From: Chloroflexota bacterium
GTDB taxonomy: Bacteria > Chloroflexota > Dehalococcoidia > Lucifugimonadales > Lucifugimonadaceae
Direction of reading: 5' to 3'
DNA: 64,000 nucleotides
Assembly (NCBI GenBank): GCA_018650185.1
Contig: JABIGL010000112.1
Coordinates: 1-64,000, forward strand
Shown here: positions 39,840 to 47,669 of the stretch, piece by piece
Layout of the letters: each line of letters opens with the position of its first letter
How positions within the stretch are numbered: the first letter of the stretch is position 1
Notes under the pieces: model-generated
Told to the model about the DNA's origin: nothing
What the model saw: only the letters and a program-made list of their open reading frames with translations
Database searches by the model: none
Program-made: the position numbers and the translations under genes

Positions 39840-40075
39840 TGCGAGGCCGGAATGGTGACTCGTCGCGCAGACGAAAGCATGCGCGCCGGAGTGAGGGAGA
39901 CGAGCGATACGGGCGCATTAGGGCCGATCTACGATCGCTTCGGAAGACGGTAGAGAACGATCATGATCACCGGTTGCGTCGTATCGAGACAGATCTCAGG
40001 TGGGTGATCGTCTTACTGGGCGGGCAGGTCGTCGCACTGGTGGGCGCAGCCGTTACCGGAGTGATGAGCGGTTAG
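39839..40075 (+). CDS. Small coiled-coil membrane protein (XhlA/holin-like)
   Basis: A 78-residue protein with a very basic, charged N terminus (about 1-33), a heptad-like helix (RADLRSLRKTVENDHDHRLRRIETDLRW) and one C-terminal transmembrane segment (VIVLLGGQVVALVGAAVTGVM). This architecture matches XhlA-type proteins that accompany phage holins. If the system releases particles by lysis, this is the only candidate seen; no endolysin is nearby. Convergent with the next gene and overlapping it by 4 bp. Confidence 0.55.
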   Translation: MRGRNGDSSRRRKHARRSEGDERYGRIRADLRSLRKTVENDHDHRLRRIETDLRWVIVLLGGQVVALVGAAVTGVMSG

Positions 40076-40572
40076 ACCTGCCCCGGCGCTATCTCTTCGA
40101 TGCGGATGATGTGCCTTGAGGACTCGTAGTACAGGCACCGGACATGCGCCCCGGGTCTCAGTTGTTTCAGTGCCTTCCGGGACAGGCCGTAGTCCACGCC
40201 GTCGATCACGATCAACCCCAGGTGGGTGCCACGGGCGCCGAACCATTGCCAGTTCCTGCCGATTGCGTCCACTACGCCCTCACCTAGGCCGGCCTGGACA
40301 GATTTGTCCTGGTCTTTGGTGAGAACTATTGCCCGGATGACAACCAGATACAACACCCACAGAATCAACAGGCCGAACGGGATTCCAAACCACAGGTTAT
40401 CCAACCCGAACGCGCCAAAGATCCACGCGGCAGGTGCGAGAGCGGTTCCGGTCAGCCCCAGAAAACGGAACACCTCCATGTCCAGTGGAGACTGGATATG
40501 CGGGTCGCGGGGTGCGTCCTCGGTGTCTGAGGGGTCCGGCGGAGTCTGAAACGGGTGTGGTGAGTCAGCCAT
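40072..40572 (-). CDS. Unknown membrane protein with two transmembrane segments
   Basis: A 166-residue protein. A Pro-rich acidic N terminus is followed by two hydrophobic segments (about 40-58 and 60-85) and a cytoplasmic C-terminal domain of about 75 residues (GLIVIDGVDYGLSRKALKQLRPGAHVRCLYYESSRHIIRIEEI) with an SH3-like, strand-rich pattern. No family recognised. ATG 40572 is chosen over the long upstream extension because that part overlaps the divergent gene. Single gene between converging and diverging neighbours. Confidence 0.65.
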   Translation of the reverse strand: MADSPHPFQTPPDPSDTEDAPRDPHIQSPLDMEVFRFLGLTGTALAPAAWIFGAFGLDNLWFGIPFGLLILWVLYLVVIRAIVLTKDQDKSVQAGLGEGVVDAIGRNWQWFGARGTHLGLIVIDGVDYGLSRKALKQLRPGAHVRCLYYESSRHIIRIEEIAPGQV

Positions 40573-40642
40573 GTGGATCCATTCTATGGTTGGCGTGTGC
40601 CCACCGCCCCTCGTTTCGGTCCCGGCATGTAATCTTCGTCGT

Positions 40643-41461
40643 GTGACTCCAAAAAACGATTCAGCAGATCCACGGCCGCAGAAAATCTGGCTGGCCAACG
40701 TTGGTGCTAACGCGGCGCACCCCTTCTACAGCCCGCGATTTGACGACGGTACGTTCGAGTTGCTCCCGATTCCAGAGACACCTACCGAAGCAGGACCGCA
40801 CTCGGTCAGATATGCAGACGTGCCGTCGTTCCAACATCCAGGTGAAACGCTGGGCCGCTGGGTGCCAGAGCGCTTTCGGGACACGGCGACCCACTACGAT
40901 CCTGAATTCCAGACACTCACCTACGGCGATAACGTGGAGCGTAATGCGCGGGCGGCAGGATTGAGGGGTGTCGAGTCCGGCGACGTGCTGTTCTTCATCG
41001 TCAGACTTGCCGATTGGATCGACGGCGAGTTCAGCGGTCGGTTTGGCTTCTACCTCGCTGGATTCCTGGAGATAGAGTCGATCCTCGCAGGTGTTGAGGA
41101 ACACCCAACGCAGGCAGAGATGGCCCGGTACGGCGTCAACGCACACATCCGGCGTGGATTAAACGATCCGTCGCAGCACTGGGACAGATTCTGGATATTC
41201 GGAGGATCGGAGCGGTCAAAACGACTAACGCATGCGGTGCCGGTCGACCGTGTGCTCGCCGACGGCGTTTTCAGGCGAGCTGATGGCGGGTTGTGGAACT
41301 GGAATCCGTCTCGAACCGAACTTCAGACTATCGGTTCGTACACCCGCACATGCCGGTGCGTGATCGACGTCTCAGAACCAGGTGGACCAGAACGGGCAGA
41401 CCTGTTGTGGGAAGCGGTTGAGAAGCTCAATCCCGGGATCAGACACGCTCCGCACTCTTAA
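40643..41461 (+). CDS. Putative nucleotide-modification-associated protein (Nmad3-like)
   Basis: A 272-residue protein starting at GTG 40643. The N terminus reads WLANVGANAAHPFYSPRFDDGTFE..PIPE, close to a pattern I associate with the Nmad3/DUF family found near genes for modified DNA bases in phages and bacteria. This is a resemblance, not a proved match. The rest has ADWIDG and FGFYLAGFLEIE blocks and a C-terminal WNWNPSRTELQTIGSYTRTCRCVID. It stands immediately beyond the capsid operon, separated only by a small convergent gene, so a link to the phage-like system is possible. Confidence 0.6.
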   Translation: MTPKNDSADPRPQKIWLANVGANAAHPFYSPRFDDGTFELLPIPETPTEAGPHSVRYADVPSFQHPGETLGRWVPERFRDTATHYDPEFQTLTYGDNVERNARAAGLRGVESGDVLFFIVRLADWIDGEFSGRFGFYLAGFLEIESILAGVEEHPTQAEMARYGVNAHIRRGLNDPSQHWDRFWIFGGSERSKRLTHAVPVDRVLADGVFRRADGGLWNWNPSRTELQTIGSYTRTCRCVIDVSEPGGPERADLLWEAVEKLNPGIRHAPHS

Positions 41462-42798
41462 CGCTCTACGGGATCCGGTAGGAGGTCCGCCGGAGCTCCA
41501 TCCGGGAAGAACAAATCTGCCTCGGGCCGGGGTACTCCGGACAGTTCGAAGAATCCGACCTCTGTTATTGGCGTGTCATCTATCCCGCCAACGATAAGCA
41601 CGGACCCGTCGTTCAACAGAGTGGCCGTATGTCGGCCCCTGGCGTTGGACAGTGTTCCGACAGATGACCAGGTATCTCGCTTCGGGTCGTAAATCGATAC
41701 ATCATCGATGTCACTTACCACGTTGAAACCACCGGCCACGAGAATCCGGCCGTCATTGAGCAGTGTTGCCGTGTGCTGAGTGCGTTGGTCAGGCATGGAC
41801 GCACCGGCAGTCCAGCGACCCGTGGCAGGGTCGTAAATTTCCACGGTTGCGAAAACGTCAACTGTTTCCTGGCCGCCGATCACGACGACGCGCCCATCAG
41901 GTATCAGCGTGGCGGTGTGTAGGAATCTGGCGGTTTCTAACGGCTCAAGGACGTCGAACTCTTCCGCTCCGGGTGTCAGCGCCTCTACGGACTGACGTGC
42001 CTGTCCGAATCCAGAACCGCCGACGATGAGAATCCGTCCATCTTCCAGCGTCGTCGCCGTGTGCCAGGCACGCGGCCCGTTAAGGTCAGGACCCGCTTCA
42101 AAACGGCCGTTTTCCGGGTTGAACAGGTCGGTAAATTCAAGCGGCGTCACGCCACTCATGCCACCCGCCACCAGCACTCGACCGTCGGATATGGGAGTCA
42201 GCGTATGCAAGGCGCGCTGCGAACGCATACCGCGCCCGGCAGCCGATTCGCCAGATCCGGGGTCAAAGATTTCGGCGGTGAAAGTAATGCCGAAATGGTC
42301 AAGTCCCCCGGTCGTAAGGACTCGCCCATCCTGGAGCAACACCGAGCGGTGATCACGCCGCGGCGTTCCAAGATTAGGCGACTTCTCCCAGGTCCTCGTC
42401 ACCGGATCGTAAATCTCGGCACTCAAGTAGGAGAAGGTCTCGCCATCGCCCCCGCCGAGAACGAGGACGCGCCCGTCATCCATGAGGACCGCCGTGTGGT
42501 CAGCGCGAGGGAAGCTCATCGACTCAACCTGAACGAGGTCGCCAACGTTGGAGTTACCGACTTCAAACAAATCGGTACTCGCCCAGGTAAAGGCGGCCAC
42601 GCCTACGGCGACCACCACGACGAAGATCGCTCCAATGGCTCTGTCTGGGGATTTCAAAATAGTCGATCCGTGCAGTTCTTTGAATTTCTGTGGCGGGGGA
42701 CCGTTGCGAAGGTGTGAATACTCATGTCCAGGAAGGTCCCTCCTTGCAAGTAAGACGCTTTGCGAGCGTGTACAGGTGCGACTGGGTTTCTGTTCCAC
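41458..42798 (-). CDS. Membrane-anchored kelch-repeat beta-propeller protein
   Basis: A 446-residue protein with one N-terminal transmembrane segment (AIGAIFVVVVAVGVAAFTW, about 55-73) and at least six kelch repeats, each containing a HTA-x-LL-x-DGRVLVLGG block and an EIYDP..R-W block. These give a single propeller placed outside the cell, typical of ligand-binding or oxidase-related kelch proteins; the copper-radical residues of galactose oxidase are not evident. The true start is uncertain, since the N-terminal 50 residues overlap the upstream region of the divergent epimerase. Ends 4 bp inside the convergent Nmad3-like gene. Confidence 0.8.
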   Translation of the reverse strand: MEQKPSRTCTRSQSVLLARRDLPGHEYSHLRNGPPPQKFKELHGSTILKSPDRAIGAIFVVVVAVGVAAFTWASTDLFEVGNSNVGDLVQVESMSFPRADHTAVLMDDGRVLVLGGGDGETFSYLSAEIYDPVTRTWEKSPNLGTPRRDHRSVLLQDGRVLTTGGLDHFGITFTAEIFDPGSGESAAGRGMRSQRALHTLTPISDGRVLVAGGMSGVTPLEFTDLFNPENGRFEAGPDLNGPRAWHTATTLEDGRILIVGGSGFGQARQSVEALTPGAEEFDVLEPLETARFLHTATLIPDGRVVVIGGQETVDVFATVEIYDPATGRWTAGASMPDQRTQHTATLLNDGRILVAGGFNVVSDIDDVSIYDPKRDTWSSVGTLSNARGRHTATLLNDGSVLIVGGIDDTPITEVGFFELSGVPRPEADLFFPDGAPADLLPDPVER

Positions 42799-42883
42799 CT
42801 CGCCTGCCGTCCCGGAGGCCGCTATCCTAGCCCTTCTCGATGGCCTGAAAGGCCGCTACGAAAGCAACTCAAAGGCGCTCTAT

Positions 42884-43660
42884 ATGTCACCTGTACGAAA
42901 AGTTCTGGTCACCGGTTCCGGGGGGCTCATCGCCAGTGCATTGGTGCGTGATCTTGGAGACCGTTTCGACTTTACCGGTCAGGACATTGGGCCGCCGAAC
43001 TATCCGACCGTGCCGACCACCGTGGGCGACCTGTCCGACATGGACGGTGTGCGCCAGGCATTCGACGGGATAGACGCCGTGGTACACCTCGGCGCTGATT
43101 CCAACCAGCACGCGCCGTGGGCCAGTGTGTTGCCGAACAACCTGATCGCCACTAGAAACGTCTTCGAGGCGTGTCGGGACGCAGGTGTGAAGCGTGTTGT
43201 GTACGCGAGCTCAAACCACGCCGTTGGTATGCATGAACTGGACGAACCGTACAGCCGAATTCGGGTCGGTAACTACGAAGGACTGGATCCGGATAACGTC
43301 CCGCAAATCGACCACACAGTGCAGATCCGGCCTGACGGCCAGTACGGCATCAGCAAGGCCTTTGGGGAGGCAACCGGCGCGTACTACGCCGAGAACTTCG
43401 GGTTGGAGGTCGCCTGCCTCCGCATCGGCACCGTGAATCGGGATAACCGGCCTATGGAGGTGCGACAGCTCGCCACATGGTGCAGCCACCGTGACGTTCT
43501 GCAGCTCATCCAGCGTTGCCTGGAAGTTGAACCACTCCAGTTCGACATCTTTTACGGCGTATCGGACAACAAGTGGCGGTTCTGGGACATCGACCACGCA
43601 CGAGACGTGCTCAGATACGCACCACAGGACAATGCCGAGGACTATCGGGATTCGCTCTAG
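42884..43660 (+). CDS. NAD-dependent epimerase/dehydratase (extended SDR)
   Basis: A 258-residue extended SDR. The N terminus VLVTGSGGLIASALV carries the GxxGxxG; VVHLGADSN, VYASSNHAVG and YGISKAFGE (catalytic Tyr-x3-Lys) follow. The family includes uronate dehydrogenase and sugar-nucleotide epimerases; the short length and the VYASSNHAVG motif resemble uronate dehydrogenases. ATG 42884 is preferred; the frame extends upstream but overlaps the kelch gene's 5' end. Acts in the cytoplasm. Overlaps the following convergent gene by 4 bp. Confidence 0.85.
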   Translation: MSPVRKVLVTGSGGLIASALVRDLGDRFDFTGQDIGPPNYPTVPTTVGDLSDMDGVRQAFDGIDAVVHLGADSNQHAPWASVLPNNLIATRNVFEACRDAGVKRVVYASSNHAVGMHELDEPYSRIRVGNYEGLDPDNVPQIDHTVQIRPDGQYGISKAFGEATGAYYAENFGLEVACLRIGTVNRDNRPMEVRQLATWCSHRDVLQLIQRCLEVEPLQFDIFYGVSDNKWRFWDIDHARDVLRYAPQDNAEDYRDSL

Positions 43661-44487
43661 GGCTGGTCTTCGGTAGGTTCCTCGTCTGGGACGTCCTGCG
43701 ACTCTTCGGTCGCTTCAGGTTCCGACTCAGGCTCGGGATCGCCCTCGAACTCACCCGTAAACCCCGGGAATCGTCCCTCAACTGATTGCGGTTGGACGTC
43801 GATGGGTTCTTCGTCTGAAACATCCTGAGACGCTTCGGCCGCATCGGGTTCTGAATCAAGCTCGGGGTCGCCCTCGACTTCACCAGTGATACCCGGGAAC
43901 CGCTCCTCAATCGAGGGGTTCTGGTCGAGATCTTCTAGTGACCCTTCCTGAGATTCTGACGGGGTGTCTTCCGGCTCTTCAGGTCCCATTGAGAGATCGG
44001 GCGCGTCGAGCCCGGCCAGTTGTGCAGCACGGGTTACGCGTGCGACCCGTTCAGCATTCCTGCGTGCACGCCAGTTCTGCTCGATCAGTCGAATCTTCTC
44101 GTCCGCGTCTTCGGTCGATCCGTAACGGTTGTGGCCGACGAGCCGCAGATGAACCTGGCGTACCCCGATGGCGAGTTGCTTGCGGATCGAGGTGATGTCG
44201 GCGTTTCGGTAGTGGCGGGCGATTAGCAGGTATGCGATCTGCTCAGCACTCAACGCCCGGTCCGTCGTAACGAGCACGTACAGGACACGCTCGTACGCCC
44301 CGCCGACCTCCGCGAACGGAAGCTCCCAGTCAGTGACCTTGTGGTTGTATACGGAGACAACGTATCGGCGCTCACGGTCGTCCAGCTTTTCCCAAGCGCG
44401 CTGGCGCTTCGGCTCCAGGTCCGGAGACTGGCCGTGGCGATGTGTGACCCGAGACAGGTCAATTTGATGTGTGAAGGGCTGTTCCAA
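43657..44487 (-). CDS. Unknown protein with two C-terminal acidic 40-residue repeats
   Basis: A 276-residue protein. The N-terminal 165 residues are charged and helical (LDDRERRYVVSVYNHKV, AYLLIARHYRNADITSIRKQLAI) and may bind nucleic acid. The rest is an acidic disordered tail with two copies of a repeat beginning ERFPGITGEVEGDPE / GRFPGFTGEFEGDPE and ending SQDV-x-DEEP. No family recognised. The ribosome-binding region is weak. Tandem acidic repeats suggest a protein-binding tail; function unknown. Confidence 0.65.
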   Translation of the reverse strand: MEQPFTHQIDLSRVTHRHGQSPDLEPKRQRAWEKLDDRERRYVVSVYNHKVTDWELPFAEVGGAYERVLYVLVTTDRALSAEQIAYLLIARHYRNADITSIRKQLAIGVRQVHLRLVGHNRYGSTEDADEKIRLIEQNWRARRNAERVARVTRAAQLAGLDAPDLSMGPEEPEDTPSESQEGSLEDLDQNPSIEERFPGITGEVEGDPELDSEPDAAEASQDVSDEEPIDVQPQSVEGRFPGFTGEFEGDPEPESEPEATEESQDVPDEEPTEDQP

Positions 44488-44530
44488 GCAGGTCCTCGTG
44501 TCGGTGCTGCGTACTCAAAATACTCAATGC

Positions 44531-44630
44531 GTCATTCCCATGAAGATGGGAATCCAGTGACGGTGCACGCACGACTCGCCTATGTTTCAGCAGAAGGCTG
44601 TCTCTAGATTCCCATCTTCACGGGAATGAC
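44531..44630. repeat. Inverted-repeat element (MITE-like)
   Basis: Two 24-bp arms, 44531-44554 and 44607-44630, are inverted copies of each other with one mismatch (GTCATTCCCATGAAGATGGG at the left arm start). They flank about 52 bp. Each arm is itself a partial palindrome. No transposase lies inside, so it would be a non-autonomous element or a large structured transcript end. Confidence 0.65.
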
Positions 44631-44702
44631 GGGGTTTTAACGTTACTGATGATATCAGCGAGTGGGTCTTATTCAGACGGCGCCTCCGGTAGAATCCCGC
44701 CC

Positions 44703-45683
44703 ATGTCGAGCCAGATCAACTACGTCCTCGCCGGTGACATAGGGGGAACGAACATGCGCGCTGCGCTGGCGGATCGAACCGGGTCTCTTGTCGCGAGCGG
44801 TTCTGTGGCTACAGAGCCTGAAAGAGGTTTTGAGCTGGCAGAGGATCGGCTGAGGGCGTTGTTTGAAGAAATGGCGTCCGGTGTGCCGCGGGATGAGGTC
44901 GGCGGCGTGGTGATTTCCTCTGCCGGACCAATCGATCCTGGTACCGGAATTTACGTTTACCCGCCAAACCTGCCGGGCTGGCACGGAAAGACCATGCAGC
45001 CGGGACTGGCGGAGTCACTCGATATGCGGGTGACGATCGGCCACGATGCCACACTCGGCGCGCTTGCTGAGTCACGTTACGGCGCTGGCAAAGGCGCACA
45101 TCATCTTGTGTACGTGACGCTTAGCACGGGTGTTGGCGGCGGGATTATTGCTAACGGACAGATGGTGACGGGTGCAAACGGACACGCCGGCGAGATGGGG
45201 CACCTTCTGGTGCGGCCGGGTGGTCAGAGCTGTAATGTGGGATGTGATGGCTGCCTGGAGGGCATCGCCTCGGGTGGCGGCATCGCACGAGCAGCACAGG
45301 CGGGCATAGAAGCTGGCCGCGACACTTCGATTATCGGCATGTCAGGTGGAGATGCGGCGGCGGTGAACGCAGCGATGGTGTTCGAAGCTGCTGCGGCCGG
45401 TGATGCGCTTGCGGTCGAGATCGTGGACATCGTGATCGACGCCGTGGCCAGCGGTTTCGCTGACATACTCAACACGCTGGATCCCGAGTATCTTGTGGTC
45501 GGCGGCGGCGTGACCGGTAGCCTTCAGCCCTACTGGTCTGATCTGCACGCGCTGATCGAAGAGAAGGCCCTGCCGCACTTCAAGGGCCGTGTTCCGCTGC
45601 ACGTGTCGCCCCTTGGCGACGATGTCAGCCTGGTGGGCGCAGCGGCGTACGCATTTGATCTGGCGGATTCAAAATCTGGATAA
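44703..45683 (+). CDS. ROK-family sugar kinase (glucokinase-like)
   Basis: A 326-residue ROK kinase. ATP-binding DIGGTNMRAAL (about 9-19), sugar-binding PPNLPGWHG, catalytic GHDATLGALAE, and the ROK zinc motif GH-x9-CNVGCDGCLE. A second ATP contact, VVGGGVTGS, is present. It phosphorylates a hexose, most often glucose, with ATP. The start ATG 44703 is preferred; a longer open frame has no good site. Followed 15 bp later by an unknown gene on the same strand, probably one operon. Confidence 0.9.
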   Translation: MSSQINYVLAGDIGGTNMRAALADRTGSLVASGSVATEPERGFELAEDRLRALFEEMASGVPRDEVGGVVISSAGPIDPGTGIYVYPPNLPGWHGKTMQPGLAESLDMRVTIGHDATLGALAESRYGAGKGAHHLVYVTLSTGVGGGIIANGQMVTGANGHAGEMGHLLVRPGGQSCNVGCDGCLEGIASGGGIARAAQAGIEAGRDTSIIGMSGGDAAAVNAAMVFEAAAAGDALAVEIVDIVIDAVASGFADILNTLDPEYLVVGGGVTGSLQPYWSDLHALIEEKALPHFKGRVPLHVSPLGDDVSLVGAAAYAFDLADSKSG

Positions 45684-45698
45684 GGAGCAAGGAAACTG

Positions 45699-46415
45699 AT
45701 GCAGGTACTGGACTACGGACGCTCGTTCATCACATTTGTTTCGGAAGGTGGGCGATACCGGAATAACGCACGACTCCAGATCGAGTCGAGGACCACGATC
45801 ACCGATACGCGCTCTGGTGAATCCACGCGTTACCTGTTCTTTGCATCCTGTAAGTCGGAAGACACTTTTGCGCCTATGGACCTGTTCTACGACAACAACT
45901 ATGACTTCAACGGCATCTTCTCGGAGAAAGAGTACGTGATCTTTCGAACCTACTCCAAGCACACGGCGCGGTTCCGTGAAGAGGGGCTGTGGAAGGGCAC
46001 ATTCAAGGATATGAGCGAGCGACTCGTTGAGGTGGATGGCACGGTGCTGAACAGCGGTGAAGAGGTTGTCCGGGCGTCGATGGCCGGGAAGCCTCTGGTG
46101 GGGCGAGTCGGGCTAACTTCGGATGATGGTTCGTTGAGTGCCGAGATCGAGTTCCCGGTGAAGACTATGAACGCCAACGACACAGACTGGAAATACCAGG
46201 TGGACACCGGCCCGATAGGACTTCCGGACTTTCACGCAGATGTCGACATGCACATAAAGCGGATGTCACCGGCCTTCGTGGCGTACAACGTGGAAAGCTT
46301 TGCGGATTTCGTCGTGCAGCAACCGGTGGCCTTCCCGGACACGGGCGCGTCTGTGACGCACTACGGCCCGCCCATATCGCTCCCGGCAAAGACGAGCGTG
46401 ATCTCCATAGAGTGA
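45699..46415 (+). CDS. Unknown protein following the ROK kinase
   Basis: A 238-residue protein of mostly beta character (FITFVSEGGRYRNNARLQIE, RYLFFASCKSEDTF, YVIFRTYSKHTARF, GRVGLTSDDGSLSAEIEFPVKTMNA). No signal peptide or membrane segment. I recognise no family. ATG with AGGAGCAAGG upstream, 15 bp after the kinase stop, so likely co-transcribed; a role in the same sugar-handling step is possible but not shown. Confidence 0.7.
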   Translation: MQVLDYGRSFITFVSEGGRYRNNARLQIESRTTITDTRSGESTRYLFFASCKSEDTFAPMDLFYDNNYDFNGIFSEKEYVIFRTYSKHTARFREEGLWKGTFKDMSERLVEVDGTVLNSGEEVVRASMAGKPLVGRVGLTSDDGSLSAEIEFPVKTMNANDTDWKYQVDTGPIGLPDFHADVDMHIKRMSPAFVAYNVESFADFVVQQPVAFPDTGASVTHYGPPISLPAKTSVISIE

Positions 46416-46738
46416 GGGACGTGTCGTCCCGAGCGTAGCCGAGGGATCTTCACCGACCAGCACTGGCGGTCCGGTCCGGGCCTTTGATCGTTTCTCACCC
46501 CAAGCTTCTCCCTCTTGGAAAGAGGGAACATCAATAATCTGGAACGCCGTAGGGGCGAATGGCTATCCGCCCGAGGTTCGATGGCGATCGGCGCCGCAGA
46601 CGGTCGTTGAGCTAAACCCGCCGACCCTTCGAGAGCCTCAGGGTGGGCTAGCGGGCGGTTCGGAAATCGTAGGGGTGACGGGCAATACGCCCACGCTTGT
46701 CCGTGAGTATGTTCCGAAAATGGATGTGCGCAGGCACC
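46416..46738. repeat. Repeat-rich intergenic stretch
   Basis: No gene seen. It contains TCTCACCCCAAGCTTCTCCC (about 46493-46512), the GGGCGAATGGCTATCCGCCC palindrome (46553-46572), CCCTTCGAGAGCCTCAGGGTGGG (about 46625-46647) and a GTAGGGGTGACGGGCAATACG element (about 46669). All belong to the window's dispersed repeat families, here stacked in 230 bp. Confidence 0.65.
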
Positions 46739-46945
46739 CTACTCGCGGTCGAAATCGACGTTCCGCAGATCGCGTGTCGGAAGTGATGTGCGGGTCAGCT
46801 CAGCCTCTATCACCGGCCCTCCGGTGCGTTTCTCCGCCTGTTGGTGGTCGTAACGACGACGGGCCCACTCCAGGAAGCGCGGGAGCCCCCACCGAACCAA
46901 CGGGAACAGGAGCATTGGGATCAGGAGGCGGATGAGAATGCCCAT
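46739..46945 (-). CDS. Small membrane protein, unknown
   Basis: A 68-residue protein with one N-terminal transmembrane segment (ILIRLLIPMLLFPLVRWGLPRFL) and a basic then acidic soluble tail (ARRRYDHQQAEKR, DLRNVDFDRE). No family. ATG at 46945. Possibly in one unit with the next small gene on the minus strand, 25 bp away. Confidence 0.5.
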   Translation of the reverse strand: MGILIRLLIPMLLFPLVRWGLPRFLEWARRRYDHQQAEKRTGGPVIEAELTRTSLPTRDLRNVDFDRE

Positions 46946-46970
46946 GGATTGTCCGTATGGGGCTTCTGCT

Positions 46971-47201
46971 TTAGCTGACGTTGCGCCGGGCGCGCTTTAG
47001 CTCTTTCTCGGATACGGAGATCGAGACCGGTGGGTTCTCGTCTTCTACCTCAACCCGGTACTGCGCTACGCCGCCCAGGTGGTGGTGGAGCACGTCGGCT
47101 TCGATGTCGAGCACGACGCCGATTCGGCCTTCGTACTCCGCGTACCGCCCGGCGACACTCGGGTGTAGTTCAACACGGTCACCGCTGTCATATTTCGCCA
47201 T
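46971..47201 (-). CDS. Small SH3/KOW-like protein, unknown
   Basis: A 76-residue protein with a beta-barrel pattern typical of KOW/SH3-like small domains: SGDRVELHPSVAG, YEGRIGVVLDIE, YRVEVEDE, ISVSEKELKR. Such domains bind RNA, proteins or ligands. No membrane segment. ATG with spacing that allows a weak ribosome-binding site. Function unknown. Confidence 0.55.
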   Translation of the reverse strand: MAKYDSGDRVELHPSVAGRYAEYEGRIGVVLDIEADVLHHHLGGVAQYRVEVEDENPPVSISVSEKELKRARRNVS

Positions 47202-47249
47202 ATGTTCATCCCATGCGGCAGCAGAGATAGTTGTATCAACAGTTCAATA

Positions 47250-47669
47250 TTAACCCGGTAGCTGGTCGATCCGTTCCCGCGCGAACTGGTTAATGTCCCG
47301 GGCGATCTCCAGTGCACGCTCAGAGTCATACTCTTCGTACACGTCTGCGGGAACCCCGCCGGGTAGCCCTCCGGGATAGCGCGCGCCCATGTAGTGCTTA
47401 TCAAGCAATGGGCCGATCGACTTCATGAAATCGAACGATGGCTCTACCGCCATGGCGTCCTCGCACAGGTCCGCCAGAGAGTGCCCCCACACCATCTCAG
47501 CCCCACGAGCAAATAAGTAGCTCGTGACCGCCTTCTCGGCGGACTGATGGCACAGGAAACAGGCGAGGGCGTGCCTGCCTGAAGCTGCGACGAACTCCGC
47601 ATCTGTCAGATCAGCAGTGGACTGTTTCATCCACCGCTCCGCGTTCTTAAGCGCTGCGGACTCAACCAA
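47250..47669 (-). CDS. HEPN-domain protein (toxin-like partner)
   Basis: A 139-residue all-helical HEPN protein: AERWMKQSTADLTDAE, ACFLCHQSAEKAVTSYLFARG and a C-terminal DSERALEIARDINQFARERI. HEPN proteins are RNases or regulatory partners of nucleotidyltransferases. A clear Rx4-6H catalytic motif is not visible, so it may act through complex formation. It overlaps the stop of the upstream nucleotidyltransferase gene by 8 bp, the usual toxin-antitoxin or minimal-nucleotidyltransferase pair arrangement. Confidence 0.75.
   Translation of the reverse strand: MVESAALKNAERWMKQSTADLTDAEFVAASGRHALACFLCHQSAEKAVTSYLFARGAEMVWGHSLADLCEDAMAVEPSFDFMKSIGPLLDKHYMGARYPGGLPGGVPADVYEEYDSERALEIARDINQFARERIDQLPG

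Noticed and set aside
42548-42883. Upstream extension of the epimerase
   Set aside because: The added residues overlap the 5' end of the divergent kelch gene and put the Rossmann motif more than 110 residues from the start.
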